Notes under the pieces: model-generated | What the model was told of the DNA's origin: nothing | The model's database searches: none | What the model saw: only the letters and a program-made list of their open reading frames with translations | In this document: positions 27,495-36,310 of the stretch, in pieces | How the letters are laid out: every line of letters begins with the position of its first letter | How positions within the stretch are numbered: the stretch's first letter is position 1 | Assembly: GCF_012273515.2 (NCBI RefSeq) | Contig: NZ_CP050975.2 | Span: forward strand, 6,820,001-6,884,000 | From: Streptomyces sp. RPA4-2 | Lineage (GTDB): Bacteria > Actinomycetota > Actinomycetes > Streptomycetales > Streptomycetaceae | Length of the DNA stretch: 64,000 nucleotides | Reading direction: 5' to 3' | Translations under genes and position numbers: made by a program

Positions 27495-28322
27495 TCACGA
27501 TGTGGACGGAGCGTTGTGGGTCTGTGACGTTCGGGTGCGGCCTCGCGTCCCGGTGCGGTGGCGGAGGGTCAGCTCCTGGCGCGGGAGGCGGCCGGGGGGG
27601 AGGGGATAGGCCGCCGACGGGGTGACGGGGACGGGGGTGCCCGGGGAGTCCGTGGGGCCCGGCGGAGCGGGAGAGGCGGTGAGGGGCGGCGCGGCCGTCG
27701 CCGCGTCCCGGGCGAGCGCGTCGAAGTCGACGTACCCGGTGGCCTCGAGGACCTTGATGTGGTCGAGCACCGTGGTGTTGGCGTCGTCGGCGAGGTCCCG
27801 TACGAGGGAGTTGCGGGTGTTCGCGCGGACCTGGGCGACGACGGCGAAGACCTTGCCATGAGCCCTGCGCAGGAGGTTCGCGAACTTCCGGTCGTAGTCC
27901 GTGCCGTGCGCCGTCTCCAGCGTGGCCAGCCAGCCGCGCTGCTGCGCGTTGGGCTGGTTCGGCAGGTCCAGCCCGAGCCGGGCGGCGACGTCGCGGACGC
28001 GGGCGTCCAGGAAGGTGTGGCCCTCGACGAGGTGCGCGCCGGCCGTCCGTACGGCCTTGGTGGTGCCGCGTTCCTCGGCCTGCTGACCCGCGGGCAGTTC
28101 CCACAGCCCGGCCAGTCTGACCTTGGTGACGAACTCCCGGTCCAGGCCGGACAGCGGACCGAACCGCGTCGGCACGGTCTGGGTGTTCAGGGAGTCCAGA
28201 CCGGTGCCGGAGCGGTCCGCGTACGACCAGATCGGGAAGATCAGCGCGATGAGGGTCGCCGTGAGGGCGGCGACGACGAGTCCTGTCCCACTGACCAATC
28301 CGGTGCGGTCGACGGATCGCAT
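27495..28322 (-). CDS. DUF4142 membrane-anchored protein (copy A)
   Basis: A 275-residue protein with one N-terminal transmembrane helix (LVVAALTATLIALIFPIWSYAD), then a ferritin-like helical DUF4142 domain outside the membrane. Landmarks are LWELPAGQQA, LPNQPNAQQRGWL, KFANLLRRAHGKVF and RANTRNSLVRDLADDAN. A Pro/Ser-rich tail of about 60 residues ends it. It is clearly paralogous to the protein at 30244-31032, sharing most of these motifs. GGAGG lies 4 nt before the ATG. The pair brackets the DUF692 gene. The function of DUF4142 proteins is not established. Confidence 0.82.
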   Translation of the reverse strand: MRSVDRTGLVSGTGLVVAALTATLIALIFPIWSYADRSGTGLDSLNTQTVPTRFGPLSGLDREFVTKVRLAGLWELPAGQQAEERGTTKAVRTAGAHLVEGHTFLDARVRDVAARLGLDLPNQPNAQQRGWLATLETAHGTDYDRKFANLLRRAHGKVFAVVAQVRANTRNSLVRDLADDANTTVLDHIKVLEATGYVDFDALARDAATAAPPLTASPAPPGPTDSPGTPVPVTPSAAYPLPPGRLPRQELTLRHRTGTRGRTRTSQTHNAPSTS

Positions 28323-28578
28323 GGTGCCTCCAGTTGCGGCACCGCACGCTGGTGCGCTTCGGGTGCGGGTTGGCATATTACTGCGGGTACTGCGCCAACT
28401 TCCGTACGGGAAGAAAGGGTTGACGAGCGGGAGAAATGGCATCGGACGGGACAAGTCGAACGGGGTGCGGATCGGTGGAAAGCCTCGCAAACCCGGCGCG
28501 TTGTCCGGTCGGCCGGGGTGCGGTGTTAACCCCGGCACACTCCGGTGGACGGACCGCGCCGGGGTGGGGAGGGCCCGC

Positions 28579-30060
28579 TCAGTGGCCCAGCAGCACCCGG
28601 CGGGTGGCGCGGGCCAGCCGGGCCGTCGGCCGCTGTGAGCGCGGCGCCGGACCGGAGCGCTCCAGCCACCAGTCGCGCAACTGCTGCCGTCCCCGTGGGT
28701 CACGCGGGTGCCCGGCGAGCAGCAGGTGCTCGGCGAAGTCCAGTGCGTCGCGCCGGTAGCCGCCGGTCATCGGACGGCCCTGCGCGTATCCGAGGAAGGC
28801 GGCCCGGTAGCCGTCGCCGAGCAGCTCGGGCAGCTCCGCCGCCACCTTCGCGACGACATCCGCGCGCTTGGCCGCGAGGGCCCGCGCCTGCACTCCCGTC
28901 CGCACCCGGTCGAACCCTTCGGGCACCGGGGTACCCGCGACGAGCGCGGAGAGCAGGGCGGCCTGCGCGAGGGCGAGACGCTGACGGGCCGGAGCGAGGC
29001 CGGGGCCGGGGTCGGGTGTGGAAGCGAGGGCGGGGCCGGGGTCGGGTGTGGAAGCGAGGCCGGGGTCGGGGTCGGGTGTGGATGCGAGGCCGGGAGTGGC
29101 GGCCGGAGGGGACGCGAGCGCGGGGGCCGGAGGGGGCGTGAGAGCCGGGGCGGTCGTGTCGGACGCGGTAAGCTCCAGCGACGGCTCGCTCGCCGCGGCG
29201 CCATACCCTTCACCCGCGTCGTCGCCCCGGCCTCCTCCAGCGTCCCCCTGATCGCCGCCAGTTCCCTCGCCAGCTCCGTAAGCCGCGGGAAAGTTCTCGT
29301 CGCGTTCCAGGAGGACCCCCGGTGGGGTCACCCGGGACGCCAGGTCGGCCAGGATGTCGAGGACCGGGCGGGGCACGGGGTGGGCGTGGCTGTCGTGCCA
29401 GACGCCGTCGCGTTCGAAGCCGCCGGCGACATGCACGTACGCGATGGCCTCCACGGGGAGTTCGTCGAGGGCCTTGGCCGGGTCCTCGCCGCGGTTGACG
29501 TGGTTGGTGTGGAGGTTGGCGACGTCGATGAGCAGCCGTACGCCGGTGCGGTCCGCCAGGTCGTACAGGAACTGCCCCTCGGTCATCTCCTCGCCCGGCC
29601 AGCACAGCAGTGCGGCGATGTTCTCCACGGCCAGCGGGACGGGAAGCGCGGCCTGCGCGATCCGGACGTTCTCGCACAGCACGTCCAGCGCGTCCCGGGT
29701 GCGCGGAACGGGCAGCAGATGCCCCGCCTCCAGCGACGGCGACGCGGTGAGGGCGCCCCCGGCCCGTACGAACGCGATGTGTTCCGTGACCAGTGGCGCG
29801 CCCAGCATCCCGGCGCGCTCGGCGAGGGCGGCGAGGCGCGACTCGTCGGGGCGGTCCGCGCCGCCGAGGCCGAGCGAGACGCCGTGCGGCACCACCGTGA
29901 CGCCCCGTTCGCGCAGCCGCCGCAGCGACTCGGGAAGGTGCCCGGGGCACAGGTTCTCCGACACGGCCTCGACCCAGTCGATACCGGGCATGTGCTCCAC
30001 GGCCTCGGCGATCTCCGGCCGCCACCCGATTCCCGTTCCCAGTCGCCCCAGTTGCGTCAT
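28579..30060 (-). CDS. DUF692 multinuclear non-haem iron oxidase (MNIO) fused to a C-terminal helical domain
   Basis: MNIO enzymes (MbnB, TglH, ChrH) modify cysteine-containing ribosomal peptides with two or three iron ions in a TIM barrel. All expected metal-site segments are here within residues 1-275: [60 protein letters not shown] and LLERDENFP. Residues of about 280-370 are a Pro/Ala/Gly linker containing a tandem repeat. Residues of about 370-493 form a separate domain ([58 protein letters not shown]) resembling the partner proteins that accompany MNIOs elsewhere. GGAGGAGGGG precedes the ATG. No obvious Cys-rich precursor is adjacent. Confidence 0.86.
   Translation of the reverse strand: MTQLGRLGTGIGWRPEIAEAVEHMPGIDWVEAVSENLCPGHLPESLRRLRERGVTVVPHGVSLGLGGADRPDESRLAALAERAGMLGAPLVTEHIAFVRAGGALTASPSLEAGHLLPVPRTRDALDVLCENVRIAQAALPVPLAVENIAALLCWPGEEMTEGQFLYDLADRTGVRLLIDVANLHTNHVNRGEDPAKALDELPVEAIAYVHVAGGFERDGVWHDSHAHPVPRPVLDILADLASRVTPPGVLLERDENFPAAYGAGEGTGGDQGDAGGGRGDDAGEGYGAAASEPSLELTASDTTAPALTPPPAPALASPPAATPGLASTPDPDPGLASTPDPGPALASTPDPGPGLAPARQRLALAQAALLSALVAGTPVPEGFDRVRTGVQARALAAKRADVVAKVAAELPELLGDGYRAAFLGYAQGRPMTGGYRRDALDFAEHLLLAGHPRDPRGRQQLRDWWLERSGPAPRSQRPTARLARATRRVLLGH
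28991..29080. repeat. 30-bp tandem repeat, three copies, inside the DUF692 gene
   Basis: Units 28991-29020, 29021-29050 and 29051-29080 differ at one to three positions, and a partial fourth follows. Each encodes ten residues of the type [10 protein letters not shown] in the linker between the MNIO barrel and the C-terminal domain. The unit length preserves the reading frame, so copy number could vary without breaking the gene. Confidence 0.85.
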
Positions 30061-30243
30061 GTCCCCTCCTCCGTCACGCCCTGCCCGGACTGCCCGCCGT
30101 CTCCCCACGACGGACCCGTCCCGCGGTGTGAGGGGGTCATGGCCCCGGGACCGCGGGCCCAATCCGACAGGGCGGACGTTCAGAGCAACATTTGAGGTTC
30201 CACCGGCGCCGCCGCGGGACGGGCCCTCGTGGACCCGTCGCGG

Positions 30244-31032
30244 CTACCGCAGCAGGTCGTCCGGGTCGGAAGGCTCCGGCCGGGCGGTGTTGACCTGGCC
30301 CGGCGCCGCGGGCGACGGGCTCGACGAGGTGGTGACACCGTCGTTCGGCCGCACCGGCGGCGCGGACGGCACCGTCGCCCCGGCGGCCGGCGCGGCGGGC
30401 CCGGTCGGACTGGCGGTCGAGAGGGCCGCCGTGTCGTTGGCGATGGCGTCGAAGTCGACGTTCCCGGTCTTCTCCAGCACCGTGATGTGGTCGAGCACGG
30501 TCTGGTTGGCGTCCGAGGCCAGCTGCCGGACCAGCGAGTTGCGGGTGCTGTTGCGCACCGCGCCGATCGCCGGGAAGATCTTGCCGTGCGCGGCCCGCAG
30601 GAGATTCGCGAACTTCCCCTCGTACTCCTTGCCGGTCGCCGCGGTCAGCTCCCGCAGCCAGCCCTGCTGCTGCGCGTTGGGCTGGTTGGGCAGTTCGACG
30701 TTGAGCTGGGCCGCGATGACCCGCACCCGCCTGTCGAGGTCGGTGTGGCCGACGATCAGATGGTCGCCCGCCTCCTTGACGGCCTCGGTGGGGGCCCGTT
30801 CGATCGCCTGCTGTCCCGCCGGCAGTTCCCAGAGACCGGCCAGGCGCACCCGCACGATCAGATCGCGGTCGGAGGCGGACAGGGGCCCCCACTGTGTGTT
30901 CACCGTCCCGGCCGCCAGATTCGCCTGTCCCGTGCCCGCGCGGTCGGCGTACGACCACACGGGGAAGGCGAGCGCGCCGACCGTGGCGACGAGTGCCGCG
31001 ATGACGAGCGCCGAACCGTTGATACGCCGCAA
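30244..31032 (-). CDS. DUF4142 membrane-anchored protein (copy B)
   Basis: A 262-residue paralogue of the protein at 27495-28322. A single N-terminal helix (ALVIAALVATVGALAFPVWSYAD) is followed by the DUF4142 helical domain, with LWELPAGQQA, LPNQPNAQQQGWL, KFANLLRAAHGKIF and RNSTRNSLVRQLA. The tail is Pro/Ser/Thr-rich. The start is TTG at 31032: GGAGG at 31039-31043 lies 6 nt away, and the product then begins MRRINGSALV, parallel to copy A (MRSVDRTGLV). The ATG at 31092 has no ribosome binding site. It is the first gene of the presumed minus-strand cluster with DUF692, copy A and TIGR04222. Confidence 0.82.
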   Translation of the reverse strand: MRRINGSALVIAALVATVGALAFPVWSYADRAGTGQANLAAGTVNTQWGPLSASDRDLIVRVRLAGLWELPAGQQAIERAPTEAVKEAGDHLIVGHTDLDRRVRVIAAQLNVELPNQPNAQQQGWLRELTAATGKEYEGKFANLLRAAHGKIFPAIGAVRNSTRNSLVRQLASDANQTVLDHITVLEKTGNVDFDAIANDTAALSTASPTGPAAPAAGATVPSAPPVRPNDGVTTSSSPSPAAPGQVNTARPEPSDPDDLLR

Positions 31033-31202
31033 AATGAGCCTCCCCGGGGGAAACCAACTGCCTGTTGGAAACCTGTACTCGGCCAGCGACATGAGGTACG
31101 TGAGGGGCGGCCGGAATGTTCAAGCGCGTCTAAAGCGATGGCTCGGCTACGGTCAAGTCCGCAGGCCACGCCCCTCGGGGAGGCCGGAGTTGCCGGAGTG
31201 CC

Positions 31203-32157
31203 TCAGCCGGTCGGGCCGCCGGATGCGCGAAGGGTCCTGCGGACGGCGCCGCGGAGCCAGCGGTGGCCTCCGTCGGCCGCCTGGCGGGGGTGCCACGCCA
31301 TGCCGATGGCCAGCGGCGGCAGGGGCAGCGGGATGGCGAGGAGGCGCAGGCCGAGGGCGGTGGCGGCGTCGGTCAGGGGGGGAGTCGGCGGCGCCCGGGG
31401 GTGCGGTGGGGACGAGGCAGACGACGTCGCTGCGGGCCGCGAGGGTCATCGCGGCCAGATGACCGGGCAGGACGACGGCGACCCGCCGGTGGAGGTTCCG
31501 CTCGGCCAGGGCGGTGTCCAGGGGGCCGGTGAACCGGCCGCGGCGGCTCACCACGACGTGCTCGGCGGCGGCGAGCCGGTCCGGGGTCAGGGGACCCTCG
31601 GTGAGGGGGTGGCCGGGCCGGACGGCCGCCGCCATCCGGAGAGTGACCAGTTCCTCGACCCGGGTCTCGGGGTCGACGTGGTCGATGGATCCGATCTCCA
31701 GGTCGATCCGGCCGTCGCGGAGGGCCGGCCCGGCTTCCCACTCCTCGGCGCGGAACCGCAACGACACCCCCGGCGCCTCCTGTCCGGCCAGCCGCAGGAG
31801 CCCGGGGGCCAGTGCCGCGCCGACCAGGTCGGCCGCCTGGAGGGTGAAGGTGCCGCGCAGGACGGCGGGGTCGACGCCGGCGCCGGGAGTGAGCAGGGCG
31901 CCGAGGCGGCGGACCACCGAGGCGGCCTCGTCGCGCAGGGCCTGCGCGCGGGGGGTGGGGACCATGGTCTGGCCGGCCCGGACCAGGAGGGGGTCCTGGA
32001 GGATGCGCCGCAGGCGGGCGAGGGTGCGGCTCATGGCGGCGGGAGACGTGTGCAGGCGGGCGGCGGCGCGGGTGACGCTCTGCTCGGCCAGCAGCGCGTT
32101 CAGGGCGACGGCGAGATTGGCGTCGAGGACAGGCTCTGGACTGCTGCTCATCGGCAT
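31203..32157 (-). pseudogene. LysR-family regulator with a 1-nt frameshift
   Basis: The N-terminal helix-turn-helix (VALNALLAEQSVTRAAARLHT, LARLRRILQDPLLVRAG) and most of the effector domain are intact. After VVCLVPTAPPGAADSP the frame turns into Arg/Pro-rich nonsense. A run of seven G (31376-31382; C on the coding strand) is at the break. With six, the frame continues as LTDAATALGLRLLAIPLPLP through GMAWHPRQAADGGHRWLR to a stop at 31203, a typical LysR C-terminus of about 317 residues in total. This is either real inactivation, slippage-based switching or a sequencing error. It diverges from an NmrA-type gene that it probably controls. The start may instead be the ATG at 32151. Confidence 0.8.
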
Positions 32158-32264
32158 AATTCCATTTCAGGCAATGATTCCCTGCTGAAGTTCCCATTGT
32201 GGCAACACTGGGGTCCTCCGCAGGATGAGGGACGTACCGATCCGGCACGACCCACGAGGTTTTC
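32158..32264. promoter_or_regulatory. LysR/NmrA divergent control region
   Basis: This AT-richer 107-bp region holds two inverted repeats: TTCAG with CTGAA 14 bp apart, and CAATG with CATTG 18 bp apart. It is a natural binding region for the LysR protein. Neither repeat is a textbook T-N11-A box. Confidence 0.4.
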
Positions 32265-33158
32265 ATGATCGTCATCACTGCTCCCACCGGGAACATCGGC
32301 CGCCATCTGCTGCCCCTGCTCCTGGAGTCCGCCCCCGCCCACGACGAGGAACTGCGCGTCGTCGTACGCGACCCCGCCCGGCTGCCCGACGCGGTGCGCG
32401 AACGCGTCGAGGTGATCACCGGTTCGCACGGCGACGCCGAGGTCGTCGACCGGGCCTTCGAGGGTGCCGACGCCGTGTTCTGGCTCGTCCCCCCGGACGC
32501 CTCCCTGCCCCCGCACGACGCCTACCGCGGCTTCACCGGCCCCGCCGCGAAGGCCCTCGTCGCCCACGGTGTTGGCCACGTCGTCGGCGTCTCCGCGCTC
32601 GGCCGCGGCACCCCGGCCGCCGGCCGCGCGGGGCTCGTCACCGCGTCCCTCGCCATGGACGACCTCATCGCCGGCACCGGCGTCGCGTACCGGGCCCTGG
32701 CGAACCCCTCCTTCTTCGAGAACCTCCTGGAGGAGGCCGAATCGATCCGGGAGAAGGGCGTCTTCACCGACGTCGTCGACGCCGGACGCAGGGCCCCCCT
32801 CGTCGCCGTCGCCGACATCGCGGCCGCCGCCGCCGGGCTGTTGCTCGACCGCTCGTGGACCGGCAGCGACAGCGTCCCGGTCCTGGGGCCGCAGGATCTG
32901 TCCCCCGACGACCTGGCCCGCATCATGAGCGAGCGGCTCGGCCGTCCCGTCCGCTACGAACGCCGGCCGCTCGGCGAGCTGTACACCACCCTCGTCGGCC
33001 ACGGCCTCGACGAGGCGTTCGTCCAGGGCATCGTCGACATGAAGCGGGCCAAGGACGAAGGCCTCGACGCGGGCGTCGTCCGCACCCCGGACACCGCCTC
33101 TCCCACCACCTTCGCACAGTGGTGCGCCCAGACCCTCGAGCCCGCCGTCCTCTCCTGA
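32265..33158 (+). CDS. NmrA-like atypical SDR oxidoreductase
   Basis: A 297-residue NAD(P)-binding protein. The N-terminus [19 protein letters not shown] carries the TGNIG variant of the GxxGxxG nucleotide motif of NmrA/QOR2-type atypical SDRs. [10 protein letters not shown] fits the position that senses the NADP phosphate. The later [17 protein letters not shown] and [15 protein letters not shown] segments are typical of the NmrA group. No SDR Tyr-Lys pair is obvious. It could be a quinone oxidoreductase or a redox-sensing protein. It diverges from the LysR gene and is followed 31 bp later by a darcynin gene, probably cotranscribed. Confidence 0.82.
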   Translation: MIVITAPTGNIGRHLLPLLLESAPAHDEELRVVVRDPARLPDAVRERVEVITGSHGDAEVVDRAFEGADAVFWLVPPDASLPPHDAYRGFTGPAAKALVAHGVGHVVGVSALGRGTPAAGRAGLVTASLAMDDLIAGTGVAYRALANPSFFENLLEEAESIREKGVFTDVVDAGRRAPLVAVADIAAAAAGLLLDRSWTGSDSVPVLGPQDLSPDDLARIMSERLGRPVRYERRPLGELYTTLVGHGLDEAFVQGIVDMKRAKDEGLDAGVVRTPDTASPTTFAQWCAQTLEPAVLS

Positions 33159-33189
33159 GGACGCGCCAACCCCCGCACCAGGACCCGAG

Positions 33190-33600
33190 ATGCCCACCAC
33201 ACCGAAACCGCCCACCACTCCGGAGCCGCCCGTCATGCCCGCCGAGGAAACCACGCCACCGGTCACCGCGTTCATGCTCATCAAGACCACGCCCGAGTGG
33301 CTGGCCATGACCCCTCAGGAACGGGTGAGCGCCTTCGCCACCCAGGTCGTCCCCGCGATCAGGGCCAGGACCACCGGCGTCCGGTCACGCTTCTACGACA
33401 CGGAGTTCTACTCCACCCGCGTCACCGACGTCTTGGTCTGGGAGGCCGACGACCACGAGGCCTACCACCTCCTCGTCGACGCGCTGCGCGAAACCCCGTT
33501 CTGGGACCGGTACTTCGAGATCGTGGACCTCCTCGTCGGCACCGAGAACGGCTACGCCCGGACCTACGGCCTCGACCCGGTGGCCACCATCACGACCTGA
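33190..33600 (+). CDS. Darcynin family protein
   Basis: A small protein of 136 residues. After a Pro/Thr-rich N-terminus of about 25 residues it has the compact darcynin core, with [40 protein letters not shown] and [19 protein letters not shown]. It is presumably a ferredoxin-like alpha/beta dimeric barrel. Function unknown. The ATG at 33190 with AGGA upstream is used here; an internal ATG at 33235 would remove the Pro-rich start. It lies 31 bp downstream of the NmrA-type gene, suggesting a two-gene unit under the LysR regulator. Confidence 0.75.
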   Translation: MPTTPKPPTTPEPPVMPAEETTPPVTAFMLIKTTPEWLAMTPQERVSAFATQVVPAIRARTTGVRSRFYDTEFYSTRVTDVLVWEADDHEAYHLLVDALRETPFWDRYFEIVDLLVGTENGYARTYGLDPVATITT

Positions 33601-33746
33601 CACACCGTCCGGACACACCGTCCGGGAAGCGATGCCCATGTCCTCCGGCTCCACCGGGCCCGGGGGCATCGGCGCGCGGCGGGCGCGACACGGCGGGCAC
33701 GGGGGGAGGGAGTGACGCTGGGGGAGTGCTCCGCCCGTGACCGTCG

Positions 33747-34475
33747 TCAGCGCGGGAGCGACCCGACGCGGTCCACCCCTTCGACCACCACGGTCTCCCC
33801 GGGCGCGATCTCCGTGAAGCCCGCGTCGCGGACCAACGGCATCCCGGAGACGACGAGTTCACCCCAGCGGTCCTTGTCCGCGGTGCGGACCGCGAGCGGG
33901 AGACCGGCGTCGCGCCAGGCCGCCCGCTCCTCGTCCGACAGCTCCCACCAGGCCAGTTGGGCGCCGTGCCCGGCCTGCGCCATCGTCTTGCCGGCGGACA
34001 TGTCGAGATGGGGGTTGAGCCACAGCGTCGGTGCGGTGGTGTCGGCGTCCACCGGCGGCTGCGGATCGTCGAGATCCGTACCGGACACCTGGAGCCGGGC
34101 GAGATCCTTCGGCCAGCCGTCCAGCGGGACCGGCGGGAAGACCCGTACCTCGGCCGACTTCCCGGTCACCGTGATGCCGGGCAGCGCCTCGGCCCGCCGC
34201 CACTCCGCACCGCGCGCCCGCCGTACGACCTTGCGGATCCGGGCGTCCTGCCAGTCCCGCATGGCCTGCGCCCACTCGCCGTCCCCCAGCGACCGCTCGT
34301 CGCCGAGGATCGTCAGCACGGCGCGGGCCGCGGTCTCCAGCGCGTCCGTCCGCGCCGGGGGAGCGGTCTTCTCGATGCGTACGACCATGGGCAGCACGAA
34401 CTGCGGTGCCTCGTCACGCGCGATGCGCTCGTCGCGGAAGGGACTGTCGCCGGATGTGGTGGGGTCGCTGCTCAC
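33747..34475 (-). CDS. PTH2-like peptidyl-tRNA hydrolase domain protein
   Basis: A 242-residue protein. The C-terminal half contains MSAGKTMAQAGHGAQLAWWE, matching the Lys/Gln/His pattern of the archaeal and eukaryotic-type peptidyl-tRNA hydrolase (PTH2) fold. VDRVGSLPR forms the end. The N-terminal half (QFVLPMVVRIEKTAPPARTD, then MRDWQDARIRKVVRRARGAEW) is specific to the actinobacterial group. Bacteria use the unrelated Pth1 for peptidyl-tRNA recycling, so the actual role here is open. The GTG at 34475 follows a CACACT box by 6 nt, suggesting a leaderless transcript. It diverges from the ABC transporter gene, 60 bp apart. Confidence 0.75.
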   Translation of the reverse strand: MSSDPTTSGDSPFRDERIARDEAPQFVLPMVVRIEKTAPPARTDALETAARAVLTILGDERSLGDGEWAQAMRDWQDARIRKVVRRARGAEWRRAEALPGITVTGKSAEVRVFPPVPLDGWPKDLARLQVSGTDLDDPQPPVDADTTAPTLWLNPHLDMSAGKTMAQAGHGAQLAWWELSDEERAAWRDAGLPLAVRTADKDRWGELVVSGMPLVRDAGFTEIAPGETVVVEGVDRVGSLPR

Positions 34476-34535
34476 CTCACCAGTGTGCCAGGCGGAAGAT
34501 CTGTTCTTCGACGCGTGCTGCGCGAGGATGACCGC

Positions 34536-35501
34536 ATGAACAACGCTCTACGACTGGAGGGCGTCGGGCGCCGCTACGGGCTCCGGGGCTCCTGGATCCT
34601 GCGCGGCGTCGATCTCGACGTCACCCCCGGCACGTTGATCCGTGTCGAGGGCGCCAACGGCACCGGCAAGTCCACCCTCCTGCGTCTCCTCGCCGGGATC
34701 GACGCACCCACCGAGGGCCGGATCACCGGGCGCCCGCGCACGGCCTACGTCCCCGAGCGGTTCCCCGCGGCGCTCCCCTTCACCGCGTCCGGCTATCTCA
34801 CCCACCTCGGCGCCGTCCACGGCCTGGCCCGCCCGGCCGCCGTCCGCGCCGCCGGGGCGTGGCTGGAGCGGCTGGGCGCCGCCGCGTACGCCGGTACGCC
34901 GATGGCGGAGCTGTCCAAGGGCAGCAGCCAGAAGGTCGCCGTCGCGCAGGCCCTGCTCGCCGCGCCGGACCTCCTCGTCCTCGACGAGGCCTGGACCGGC
35001 CTCGACGCCGCCGCCCGCGCCGAACTCGAACGCGCCGTCGCCGAACGCACCGCGGCCGGGGGAGCGGTGGTGTTCGTCGACCACGACCCACGACGGCTCG
35101 CCGGGGCGGCGGACGCGACGTACACGGTGGCCGGCGGCGCCCTCGGCCGCCGTCCGCGGACGGCCGCCCCGACGCCGGACGGACCGCACGTCCGCGTCGA
35201 GGTCCAGGGTCCGCCGGACACCGCACCGCCGGCCGACGCGGTACGCCTCGCCGCGTCGGTCGACGAGACGGCACCGGGCACCGTACGGCTGACCGTCCCG
35301 GCGTCCCGCTCGGACGTCCTGCTGCGCGCCCTGCTGACGGCACACCCGCCGTGGCACGTGGTGAGCGTGGAGCCGGTCAAGCCAGAAAGCGTGGAGCCGG
35401 TCAAGCCTGAAAGCCCCGAACCGGGACGCGTAGGACCGGGATCCGTTCCCGGCGCCGCGCAGGACGACGTACCGCCGCTCGGAACCGGAAGCCGCCGATG
35501 A
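34536..35501 (+). CDS. ABC transporter ATP-binding protein
   Basis: This is an ATPase of a two-component ABC system, probably an exporter. The 321-residue protein has Walker A VEGANGTGKST near residue 37-47, a signature-like ELSKGSSQKVAVAQALL (LSKGS in place of LSGGQ, as in the CcmA/drug-export group), and Walker B DLLVLDEAW followed by VVFVDHDPRR. After about residue 210 an unusual C-terminal extension of about 110 residues occurs. It includes the duplicated SVEPVKPE encoded by a 24-bp tandem repeat (35364-35411). The stop overlaps the next start as ATGA, so the two genes are translationally coupled. Cargo unknown. Confidence 0.82.
   Translation: MNNALRLEGVGRRYGLRGSWILRGVDLDVTPGTLIRVEGANGTGKSTLLRLLAGIDAPTEGRITGRPRTAYVPERFPAALPFTASGYLTHLGAVHGLARPAAVRAAGAWLERLGAAAYAGTPMAELSKGSSQKVAVAQALLAAPDLLVLDEAWTGLDAAARAELERAVAERTAAGGAVVFVDHDPRRLAGAADATYTVAGGALGRRPRTAAPTPDGPHVRVEVQGPPDTAPPADAVRLAASVDETAPGTVRLTVPASRSDVLLRALLTAHPPWHVVSVEPVKPESVEPVKPESPEPGRVGPGSVPGAAQDDVPPLGTGSRR
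35364..35411. repeat. 24-bp tandem duplication in the ABC ATPase tail
   Basis: Units 35364-35387 and 35388-35411 differ by one base and encode SVEPVKPE twice. The repeat lies in a Pro/Glu-rich, probably unstructured, C-terminal extension. Confidence 0.8.
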
Positions 35502-36169
35502 CCGCCCTGCTGCGCTACCAGACCGCCCTCCTCCTGCGCTCCCAGCGCTGGTTGCCGCCGTTCGTCCTGTACGCGGCCTTCCTCGGGATCGGCGTCCAGA
35601 GCGGTCAGCCGGTGCTCGACTCGCTCGGCTACGCGGCCGCCGCGGTGCTCCCCGTCGCCGCCTGGCTGGTCCGGGTCTGCGCCACCAACGAGCCGCCGGC
35701 GGCCCGCGGTTGTGCCAGCGCGGCGGCCGGCCCCGGCCGGGCGCACCTCGCCTGCCTGCTCGTCGCGCTGGCCACGGCCGTACTCATCGGCGTCGCGGCC
35801 ACCCTGGTCGTCACGCTGATCAGCGACCCGGCGAGCACGGACCACCAGAAGCGGGTGCCGGTGCTCGCGGCGGCCGGCGCCGGGCTGCTCGTCGCGCTGG
35901 TGTGCGCCCTGCTCGGTACGGCGGTCGGCGCGCTCACGACCTGGCCGCTCCTGCGCACACCGGGACGCGCGGTTCCGGCGATGCTGCTGGTGGTGCTGCT
36001 CGCCCTGGTGGCACCGGGCTCACCCGCGCGGGCGGCGCTGACGGACCTGATCAGCGGCTCGCGGACGGGTACGGTTCCCGCTCCGCTGCTGCCGCTGGCG
36101 GGCGCCGTGCTGCTCACGGCGGCGGCGCTCGCGGCGGCCTGCGCGCTCACCTCACGCCGGTCACCCTGA
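35498..36169 (+). CDS. Membrane protein, probable ABC transporter permease
   Basis: A 223-residue protein with about six hydrophobic helices: near 20-35, 43-62, 82-107, 123-150, 160-175 and 195-218. It is encoded directly after, and overlapping by four bases (ATGA), an ABC ATPase gene, so it is most likely the membrane partner of that ATPase. No known permease signature stands out beyond the helix pattern. The N-terminus LLRYQTALLLRSQRWLPPF is basic and amphipathic, like the first segment of ABC-2 type permeases. Cargo unknown. Confidence 0.7.
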   Translation: MTALLRYQTALLLRSQRWLPPFVLYAAFLGIGVQSGQPVLDSLGYAAAAVLPVAAWLVRVCATNEPPAARGCASAAAGPGRAHLACLLVALATAVLIGVAATLVVTLISDPASTDHQKRVPVLAAAGAGLLVALVCALLGTAVGALTTWPLLRTPGRAVPAMLLVVLLALVAPGSPARAALTDLISGSRTGTVPAPLLPLAGAVLLTAAALAAACALTSRRSP

Positions 36170-36310
36170 ACGGACGCCCGTGGCCGGGTCCACCGCGCGG
36201 CTGAGGGCCTTTGCGACCGGGGGGCTCCGCTGCCGGGGGAGGGGCCCCGGGGTAAGCGGTCACGCGGTATCCGACGGCCCCCGGAGCGGGCGGTCACGCG
36301 GAACCGCCGG

